Assembly (NCBI RefSeq): GCF_026262505.1
Contig: NC_067206.1
Coordinates: 23,761,896 to 23,825,895, forward strand
Source of the DNA: Trichomonas vaginalis G3
Taxonomy: Eukaryota; Parabasalia; Trichomonadida; Trichomonadidae
DNA length: 64,000 nucleotides
Reading direction: 5' to 3'
This document shows positions 49,647-55,257 of the stretch, one piece after another. The position numbers and the translations under genes were made by a program. A model generated the notes under the pieces. That model ran no database searches. It was given only the letters and a program-made list of their open reading frames with translations, and had not been told where the DNA came from. The number at the start of each line of letters is the position of its first letter. Positions within the stretch are counted from its first letter, which is position 1.

Positions 49647-50660
49647 TTGGGATTTACTAACAGAGCTGAAGTGAAAAGGTTCTTTGACAAAAATGTTGTA
49701 CATCAAACAAAAATAAATCCTTACGACTACTTTTTACCAATTTACTCCAACACTCCTGACGCATACCAATTTGACACTCTCATTCAAAGCAGAAAAGGAG
49801 GACATAAACCATTCCTCATCTTCATAAATGTTAACACTCGTAAAGCATATGCGTATATAATGAGAAATAAAGGAACTCATGAAGTGTTAAGAGTTTTACA
49901 AAAGTTTGTAGCAGAACATAGCCCAAGTATTTTAACATCAGACCAAGACGGTGCATACCTCAGCAACGAAATCACAGAATTTCTCATTAAGCATAACATA
50001 ACTCACTACACTACTGAAGACCATAACCATAACATACTCGGTATCATTAACCGCTTCATAAGGACTCTCAGAGATTTAAATCAAGAGCGAGACTTTACCG
50101 AAGAAACAATGAAACATTTTCTCGAAGTATATAATTCCTCAACACATTCTACAACAGGACATACACCAAATTCAATGACACAACAACAAGAAGAAAAGTA
50201 TATACAAAAGAAACGAAGCCAAACACAAAATATCAGAAATTCAACACAATTTACTCTCATTCCTGGAACAAAAGTTCGTGTAGTTCTTGACGACAAACCG
50301 TTGACAAAGAAACGTTTAAGGTTAAGTCGAAATTATTATATCGTAGACTCTACGCAAGGTAATGGATATCTTATAAAAGCTGCTGACGACTCCATAGCAT
50401 TTTACCCTCGACATAAATTAGTCGAAAGTAGTAATGGCAAACTTGCTGAAACCATTGACGAAGCAAAGCGAGGAGTGGTTATTGAAATACTTGACTATAA
50501 CACAAACGATGACACTTATAAAGTAAGATATGAAGGAGGCGTTGAAGATGTTATACCATCTAAGAACTTGAGAGAATCTAAACCAACTCATCTGGGACCA
50601 TTAGAGCGGGAGTACTGGAAAGATAAAAACATGCCAGAAAGAATAAGAAAATTCTTCTAA
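49647..50660 (+). CDS. Maverick integrase, M2, with C-terminal chromo/SH3-like domain
   Basis: The readable frame is 337 aa. The core has YQFDTLIQSRKGGHKPFL (first Asp), ILTSDQDGAYLS (second Asp) and NHNILGIINRFIRTLRDL (third-site region), then YNSSTHSTTGHTPNSM. The C-terminal 100 residues read PGTKVRVVLDDKPLTK, RNYYIVDSTQGNGYLI, YKVRYEGGVEDVIPSKN, with the small beta-barrel/chromo-like module that trichomonad Maverick integrases often carry for target or end binding. It is clearly a different lineage from the M1 integrase, which has a proline linker and no such tail. It lies directly downstream of the fibre gene and ahead of AGGTGA box 2. Confidence 0.85.
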   Translation: MGFTNRAEVKRFFDKNVVHQTKINPYDYFLPIYSNTPDAYQFDTLIQSRKGGHKPFLIFINVNTRKAYAYIMRNKGTHEVLRVLQKFVAEHSPSILTSDQDGAYLSNEITEFLIKHNITHYTTEDHNHNILGIINRFIRTLRDLNQERDFTEETMKHFLEVYNSSTHSTTGHTPNSMTQQQEEKYIQKKRSQTQNIRNSTQFTLIPGTKVRVVLDDKPLTKKRLRLSRNYYIVDSTQGNGYLIKAADDSIAFYPRHKLVESSNGKLAETIDEAKRGVVIEILDYNTNDDTYKVRYEGGVEDVIPSKNLRESKPTHLGPLEREYWKDKNMPERIRKFF

Positions 50661-50700
50661 ACTTTTTCGTTGGATGTAAATCAGACAAAAATATAATTTA

Positions 50701-50750
50701 GGTGAAGAGGTGAGATTTCACCTGTTTTCTCACCTCTTTTTTCACCTCTT
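50701..50750. repeat. AGGTGA/TCACCT box 2
   Basis: GGTGAAGAGGTGAGATTTCACC followed by TCACCTC and TTCACCTC steps. It lies between the integrase stop and the KilA-N leader. Confidence 0.75.
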
Positions 50751-50779
50751 GAATTTTCATGAATTTTCACAAAAGACCA

Positions 50780-50833
50780 AAAATAACGCTAGTTTTATTT
50801 TTTTATTTTTTTATTTTGTATGTAAGAACAGAA
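50780..50833 (+). promoter_or_regulatory. Promoter-like leader of the first KilA-N gene
   Basis: AAATAACGCTAGTTTTATTT, a T/A tract, then TTTTGTATGTAAGAACAGAA directly before the ATG. The same order occurs before 53733 (plus) and 52563 (minus). The shared TGTATGTAAGAACAG makes the ATG at 50834 the likely start. Confidence 0.6.
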
Positions 50834-51499
50834 ATGTCAGTCGAAGCAAAAACATTCACGAACAAATCTAATGGTGAAACATTCACAAAAGGCACTTATA
50901 ACGGTATTGAAGTCTTACGTAGAGACAAGGATGGTTACATTAATGCAACAAAGATGGCAAGAGAAGCAGGAAAGTTAAACCATTTAAACAGATTTCTCAA
51001 TAGTACTAAAATGCAGGAAATTCTTGAGTTTTGGATGAACGAATACGGTGGAGCCAAAAGTGGCTCGACCTCAAAACAAGCATTTTATGAGCTTACTAAG
51101 GGCGTTATGAATGAATTCAAAGGTATTTACATACATGCTGACCTCGTTCATTTTGTTGCTGAATGGTGCTCTGTAAAGTATGCATTTTATGTCAAAGATA
51201 TTATGGACTCCATAGACAAGAAAGTTCATGAGAAGTTAGATGAAGAAGAACTCGAAGATACAGTGGAGAATGCTAAACCTTTGTTCGAAGAAGAAGTTGG
51301 AAAAATGTGTGAAAAACAATTAGAACATGAACGTGAGATATATTATGGTTATAGAGATTCTCCATACGAACTAGACCAATGGGAACAAGAAGATTTAAAG
51401 AGAGAATTTAGAGAATATGAACTCGCTAAGATAGCATTTGAAGCTGCAGAAAAGAAGTTAAAAGTTTGGGGTCGTTTTGTACAAAAATATTGTGAGTAA
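50834..51499 (+). CDS. KilA-N domain protein, M2 (first copy)
   Basis: 221 aa from the ATG at 50834. This start is preferred to an ATG 75 bases upstream because it sits at the conserved leader and avoids translating the leader as a hydrophobic stretch. The KilA-N domain is at about residues 10-130: YNGIEVLRRDKDGYINATKM, LNHLNRFLNSTKMQEILEFW, GVMNEFKGIYIHADLVHFVA and WCSVKYAFYVKDIMDSID. KilA-N is a DNA-binding module of phages and large DNA viruses. A charged coiled coil fills the rest. A GAGCC/GGCTC hairpin (51051-51066) is in frame inside the domain (GAKSGSTS). It may regulate Maverick genes. Confidence 0.8.
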   Translation: MSVEAKTFTNKSNGETFTKGTYNGIEVLRRDKDGYINATKMAREAGKLNHLNRFLNSTKMQEILEFWMNEYGGAKSGSTSKQAFYELTKGVMNEFKGIYIHADLVHFVAEWCSVKYAFYVKDIMDSIDKKVHEKLDEEELEDTVENAKPLFEEEVGKMCEKQLEHEREIYYGYRDSPYELDQWEQEDLKREFREYELAKIAFEAAEKKLKVWGRFVQKYCE

Positions 51500-51542
51500 A
51501 TGAACCATTTATTTTTATTGAATTCACCAAAAAATATATTAT

Positions 51543-51591
51543 AGGTGAAGAGGTGAGATGTCACCCGTTTTCTCACCTGTTTTCTCACCCC
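51543..51591. repeat. AGGTGA/TCACCT box 3
   Basis: AGGTGAAGAGGTGAGATGTCACC followed by two TCTCACC steps. It lies between the stops of two convergent genes (51499 plus, 51598 minus). Confidence 0.75.
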
Positions 51592-51597
51592 AGTTTT

Positions 51598-52563
51598 TCA
51601 CAAGCGTTTTACATGAATTGTACGATGTATATTTGAAATCCTAAACAATTTCGTAGCTTCTATTTCTTCTGTCAGTATGTCAAAAGTTTTAACAATGCCG
51701 AAAGTTTCTTTATATTTCTTCTTGACGTCAGATAGAAGGAAATCGTCAGCAGTTGGATAGTTTTTGTTCAGAAATGCTAACATGTCCATTTTATTTTCTG
51801 CTGGCTTTTCTGCTTCTTTCTTTAAGTCTGCATAGTCGTTTCGCATTCTTTCTATCTCTTTGACGGAGTAGTTATATTTCCTAATTGCTGCTTTACATTT
51901 AGAACATTGCGGATTCATTTTTGCGTTATATTCTGAAACCTTACCTGCTAAAACAACTAAGGCGTCAATGGTTTTCTTTAACTCAAAAGCAGTTGGTCTT
52001 ATCTGTTCGTTCCATATTTTACCTCTTCTATCTTTATCTCTTATCTGCCATACACATTCAGCAACTAACGAAACAAAGTTATCGTAGGTCTTAAACTCCC
52101 CGGATTTATATATGTCAGAAACATTCTTATATACCATGTCGCAATCTTTGTCCATAACCTTATGGTTGCAATGAAATCCTAGAAACTCATAGTTTACCTT
52201 TCGAATGAACTTCTTTATTTCTACTGAGTCAGTTGGTTTCACTTCTATTTCATCGAATTCAGGAATAGTTAGTTTTTGATGCTGAATTTCAGGTAGTTTA
52301 GGTAAATGGTCAATAATGTCCTGCATTTCATAAAGATACTGTTCATTTGTTTCATCTTTCGCACTACAGTCTAAATTACTTGTTAAAAGTTCTTGCTTTA
52401 TCTTCTGGATTTTTGTTTCGAAAGTATATGAAGAAGGAATGAAGCTTTTCATCTCTACTAACATAGATGTTGGATTCATGACTAACGAGTTTGGTGAAGT
52501 TGTTGTGGACAGAGTCCCGCCGTTCGCGGCTTGAATTGTTGTTGTGCCGATTGTTGAAATCAT
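51598..52563 (-). CDS. M2 unknown protein, 321 aa, CxxC and coiled coil
   Basis: The N-terminus is Thr/Ser-rich, with a GC hairpin insert at 52517-52529 (TTIQAANGGTLSTTT). The middle is helical (PEFDEIEVKPTDSVEIKKFI, then CNHKVMDKDCDMVYKNV). A CSKC pair lies near residue 225 and heads a coiled coil (AIRKYNYSVKEIERMRNDYA). The start has the shared leader. No family recognised. Length and position recall virion assembly or scaffold genes but that is a guess. Confidence 0.55.
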   Translation of the reverse strand: MISTIGTTTIQAANGGTLSTTTSPNSLVMNPTSMLVEMKSFIPSSYTFETKIQKIKQELLTSNLDCSAKDETNEQYLYEMQDIIDHLPKLPEIQHQKLTIPEFDEIEVKPTDSVEIKKFIRKVNYEFLGFHCNHKVMDKDCDMVYKNVSDIYKSGEFKTYDNFVSLVAECVWQIRDKDRRGKIWNEQIRPTAFELKKTIDALVVLAGKVSEYNAKMNPQCSKCKAAIRKYNYSVKEIERMRNDYADLKKEAEKPAENKMDMLAFLNKNYPTADDFLLSDVKKKYKETFGIVKTFDILTEEIEATKLFRISNIHRTIHVKRL

Positions 52564-52612
52564 ATCTTTACATACAAAATAAAAAAATAAATAAAAATAA
52601 AACTAACGTTAT
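52564..52612 (-). promoter_or_regulatory. Promoter-like leader of the 321-aa gene
   Basis: Read on the minus strand: AATAACGTTAGTTTTATTT, a T/A tract, then TTTTGTATGTAAAGAT before the ATG. Same order as the leaders at 50780 and 53680. Confidence 0.55.
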
Positions 52613-52644
52613 TTTTCTATCTTAAGGAAATTCATGAAAATTCA

Positions 52645-52673
52645 AGACCCTTTGGGTCTCGCCGCTTAGCGGC
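52645..52673. repeat. GC double hairpin, intergenic
   Basis: AGACCCTTTGGGTCT (52645-52659) followed by GCCGCTTAGCGGC (52661-52673). It lies between the leader of the 321-aa gene and AGGTGA box 4. Confidence 0.8.
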
Positions 52674-52676
52674 TGA

Positions 52677-52723
52677 GGGTGAGAAATTAGGTGAAAAAAG
52701 AGGTGACATCTCACCTCTTCACC
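52677..52723. repeat. AGGTGA/TCACCT box 4 (no hairpin inside)
   Basis: TTAGGTGAAAAAAGAGGTGA, then CATCTCACCTCTTCACCTAT. The uninterrupted TCACCT-CTTCACCT is the empty version of the site that is filled in box 5. Confidence 0.8.
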
Positions 52724-52806
52724 TATAATATATTTTTGGTCATTTACACTCATTTACGAAGAAGTTATGACAAAGCATTTACGAAGAAGTTATGACAAAG
52801 TCACGA

Positions 52807-52885
52807 GGGTGAAAAAAGAGGTGAGAAAACAGGTGACATCTCACCTAGCCGCTTTGCGGCTCTGACCCTTTGGGTCTCTTCACCT
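52807..52885. repeat. AGGTGA/TCACCT box 5 holding a GC double hairpin
   Basis: GGGTGAAAAAAGAGGTGAGA, then AACAGGTGACATCTCACCT. AGCCGCTTTGCGGCT (52847-52861) and GACCCTTTGGGTC (52864-52876) then intrude, and the box resumes with CTTCACCT. The insert is about 31 bp and splits the sequence that is continuous in box 4. A short direct repeat (CATTTACGAAGAAGTTATGAC, twice at 52743-52800) lies just upstream. Confidence 0.8.
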
Positions 52886-52996
52886 AAATTATATTTTAGG
52901 TCAAAGCTTCCACGAGAGAAAAGATTCCTCATTCGCTAAGGATTCCAAAAATGAAAAAATCATTGATTTCGGTTGAGAAAAAACAGCAAAACCCTT

Positions 52997-53070
52997 CTTC
53001 CACGGGAACAAAGAAATAAAGAAGAAATAAAGAAGAAATAAAGTAAATTTTTTATTTATTCCCGTGGAAG
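52997..53070. repeat. Inverted repeat CTTCCACGGGAA
   Basis: CTTCCACGGGAA (52997-53008) and TTCCCGTGGAAG (53059-53070) form a perfect 12-bp stem around an AAGAAATAAAG repeat tract. It may be a terminator or recognition site. It lies next to the tRNA-like sequence. Confidence 0.65.
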
Positions 53071-53133
53071 ATAGAGCACTTTTATGACACTTTTTATTCA
53101 CGACAAACAAGACAAATAAAGAAAATAAGAAAA

Positions 53134-53215
53134 TACGGCGCTGTCGCGGTTCGAACCACAGACCCTGACCCCTCCATAACACCACCTTAGACCACTGTGC
53201 TACGTAGCCTGTCGA
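53134..53215 (-). pseudogene. tRNA-like relic
   Basis: On the minus strand, TAGCACAGTGG matches the A-box consensus and GGTTCGAACC matches the B-box, 34 bases apart, the spacing of a normal tRNA gene. The ends (GGC...GCC) pair only partly and the anticodon stem does not fold well, so it is not a working tRNA as read by eye. It could be a decayed tRNA gene or a pol III promoter of a SINE-like or small RNA unit inside M2. Confidence 0.4.
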
Positions 53216-53250
53216 CATAAGATTTTATAAATTGCATATTTGACGTAAAT

Positions 53251-53625
53251 TTATTTCCATCTGGCTTCCCACTGCATAAGATATTCATACGTGTTTGTAA
53301 GACATTCATTAAACTTCTTTTCTATTGCATCTAATCTTGCGTTATTTTTTTCAATAACTTGTCTGTATTCTTCATCATCTCCAGCAGTGTTTGGGTCTTC
53401 ACGTTTAAAATATTCATTGTTAACCAATTTTTTATCTACAAATTTTATTAGTGTTTGATTCACTTCGTTATGATAACGGTCATATTCTTTCAATACGTAA
53501 GTGAAGACAAAATGCGTCGTACCTTCAATCTTAAAGCTTAAAGAACTTTCAACACAGTTTTGAGGGTCTGTCAGTGCGTCAATGAGATAGTATTCGAAGT
53601 CAGTCAATAATCTTTTTAAAGTCAT
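53251..53625 (-). CDS. M2 unknown protein, 124 aa
   Basis: MTLKRLLTDFEYYLIDALTD begins a helical protein with one beta segment (EGTTHFVFTYVLKEYDRYHN) and a C-terminal helix ending YEYLMQWEARWK. The minus-strand leader has TTTTATCCTGTATGAA directly before the ATG, a shorter form of the shared leader. It is divergent from the second KilA-N gene. No family recognised. Confidence 0.5.
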   Translation of the reverse strand: MTLKRLLTDFEYYLIDALTDPQNCVESSLSFKIEGTTHFVFTYVLKEYDRYHNEVNQTLIKFVDKKLVNNEYFKREDPNTAGDDEEYRQVIEKNNARLDAIEKKFNECLTNTYEYLMQWEARWK

Positions 53626-53679
53626 TTCATACAGGATAAAATTTAATGTTGTGAAGAAATAGTGTTTATCTCAGAAAAA

Positions 53680-53732
53680 ATAAAGTTAGTTTTTATTTTA
53701 TTTATTTTTTTATCCTGTATGTAAGAACAGTA
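53680..53732 (+). promoter_or_regulatory. Promoter-like leader of the second KilA-N gene
   Basis: AATAAAGTTAGTTTTTATTT, T/A tract, then TCCTGTATGTAAGAACAGTA before the ATG. The TGTATGTAAGAACAG is identical to that of the first KilA-N gene. Confidence 0.6.
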
Positions 53733-54560
53733 ATGTCAACATTAGAGAACACAACAACTGCTATCGTTCATGAAGCCATAAATGAAGAATACGAATACAT
53801 ACAATATAACAAACAATTGAGACTCATTCGTTCAGTCAAAGATGATATGTATCAAATGCAAAGTATAATGAACGCTCTTCGTTCTACAAAGCAAGCATAT
53901 CATTGGTTTGAAAACCAACAGGCAAAAGAACTTTTAGAAGAATTTCCTCATATGATTGCTTCCCTCGGAAAACCGAGGGAAGAGATTCCGTACGAAAATC
54001 GCAAGAATTTGGCACCTGGTTTGAAAGGTTATTATGTTCATAGACTTTTAGTAAATGCTGTAGCAATGTGGGCTTCACCTCGTTATGCTTGTTATATTTT
54101 CATGATGTTAGATGAACTATATAAAGCAGAACGTGGAGAGATGGAAAAGAAACTTCAAGCAAAAGATGAAGTCATTGAATCCAAAGACAAAAGCATACAG
54201 AAAAGAATACCACGTTCAGTACCAAAAGGAAAGGAAAAGAGTTATAAGTATATGATTTATACTGAAGAGTTGGAGAAAGAAGAAGATAGAGATATGGTTA
54301 TGTTGCATTTAGTCAGAAGAAACAACAAAAGCTTTTACGACCTTGCTAAAATATATAAATCTGACAGAAACTGGTTCTATCGTGAAAACTTACCGATTTC
54401 AATGACACCGAATGAGCAAATAAAAGAAATTGTCAAAAATACTCTTCCTCAAACACACTATGACATCAAAGGTTGCACAATACTTACCTTCAAAGAAGAC
54501 TTAACATTACTGAAGGAAAAAATAACAGAATATTTCGATAACTTCAAAGAGGAAGAATGA
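53733..54560 (+). CDS. KilA-N-like protein, M2 (second copy)
   Basis: 275 aa. Residues 40-130 carry the later half of a KilA-N domain (MNALRSTKQAYHWFENQQA, LAPGLKGYYVHRLLVNAVAM, WASPRYACYIFMMLDELYKA), equivalent to the IHADLVHFVAEWCSVKYAFYV part of the first copy. A short coiled coil and a C-terminal domain of about 110 residues (YMIYTEELEKEEDRDMVML, LAKIYKSDRNWFYRENLP) follow, as in the viral N1R/p28-type and MSV199/DUF3627-like partners of KilA-N. A TCCCTCGG-AAAA-CCGAGGGA hairpin (53961-53980) is in frame (SLGKPREE). Probably a DNA-binding regulator. Confidence 0.65.
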   Translation: MSTLENTTTAIVHEAINEEYEYIQYNKQLRLIRSVKDDMYQMQSIMNALRSTKQAYHWFENQQAKELLEEFPHMIASLGKPREEIPYENRKNLAPGLKGYYVHRLLVNAVAMWASPRYACYIFMMLDELYKAERGEMEKKLQAKDEVIESKDKSIQKRIPRSVPKGKEKSYKYMIYTEELEKEEDRDMVMLHLVRRNNKSFYDLAKIYKSDRNWFYRENLPISMTPNEQIKEIVKNTLPQTHYDIKGCTILTFKEDLTLLKEKITEYFDNFKEEE

Positions 54561-54613
54561 AGTCACGACAACATTAACGAAGAAGTCACGACAACATTAA
54601 CGAAGAGAGAATG

Positions 54614-54679
54614 AGGTGAAAAAACAGACCCAAAGGTCAGAGCCGCAAAGCGGCTAGGTGATATCTCACCTCTTCACCA
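54614..54679. repeat. AGGTGA/TCACCT box 6 holding an inverted GC double hairpin
   Basis: GAGGTGAAAAAAC, then a GC double hairpin of 30 bases (about 54626-54655: GACC-CAAA-GGTC and AGCCGCAAAGCGGCT), then AGGTGATATCTCACCTCTTCACC. The insert is the reverse complement of the one in box 5 and sits at a different point of the box. It lies between the KilA-N stop and the 83-aa gene (minus). Confidence 0.8.
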
Positions 54680-54693
54680 AAAAATATTTTTGG

Positions 54694-54945
54694 TTAAATA
54701 GCTTCAGGGTCAATTTCTTCAACCATTTCACTTCCTTCGTCAATGTCAATTGAAGCTTCTTCAACCTTTGGTAAGAACTTTTGTATAACATCTTTGTTCG
54801 TTATTGTCTTCAGAGATGAAGGATAATATTTCACAGATGTTTCACCCTTCTTATATTCTTTCTGTTCGGAAAGATTCATAGCAATACTGAAGAAGTCAAT
54901 GTTGGAGTTCTTTATGACAGTATAGTGTGTATCTTTGACATTCAC
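54694..54945 (-). CDS. M2 small acidic protein, 83 aa
   Basis: MNVKDTHYTVIKNSNIDFFS begins a small protein with an acidic C-terminus (EEASIDIDEGSEMVEEIDPE). Its ATG overlaps the stop of the upstream gene by four bases (ATGA), which suggests the two are expressed together or are parts of one gene. No family recognised. Confidence 0.45.
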   Translation of the reverse strand: MNVKDTHYTVIKNSNIDFFSIAMNLSEQKEYKKGETSVKYYPSSLKTITNKDVIQKFLPKVEEASIDIDEGSEMVEEIDPEAI

Positions 54946-55166
54946 GAAGAAACCTTTTGTTTCAAAACTACTGCTAACTCTTGTGAAGTATAACGTTTGC
55001 GGTCAATGACGATAGCTAATGGTCTGACATACTGACCAAACTTAGATTCTTTCACAAACTTCTTGTTAAAGATAACATTAACGTTTGAAGCATTATTGAA
55101 CTCATTCTTGATGGCAGTAGCGAGAGCATTGTATGAAAAGAACTTGCAATCTTGCATGTGTTTCAT
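54942..55166 (-). CDS. M2 small basic protein, 74 aa
   Basis: MKHMQDCKFFSYNALATAIK, then VNVIFNKKFVKESKFGQYVR: a compact basic alpha/beta protein. It starts behind an A/T leader and is divergent from the DNA polymerase gene at 55258. Possibly a single-strand DNA-binding or replication accessory protein because of its place beside PolB, which is inference. Confidence 0.45.
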   Translation of the reverse strand: MKHMQDCKFFSYNALATAIKNEFNNASNVNVIFNKKFVKESKFGQYVRPLAIVIDRKRYTSQELAVVLKQKVSS

Positions 55167-55257
55167 TAAAATAAAAATATTAAATTATTTTGAAAAATAA
55201 CTTAAAAAAAATCTAATCTAATTTTTTCAAAAAATATTTTTTTATTTCCTACTAAAG

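Noticed and set aside
52901-53218. 105-codon minus-strand ORF
   Set aside because: It spans the tRNA-like relic and the CTTCCACGGGAA inverted repeat, and the reading (YVAQWSKVVLWRGQGLWFEP) is what a tRNA sequence gives when translated.
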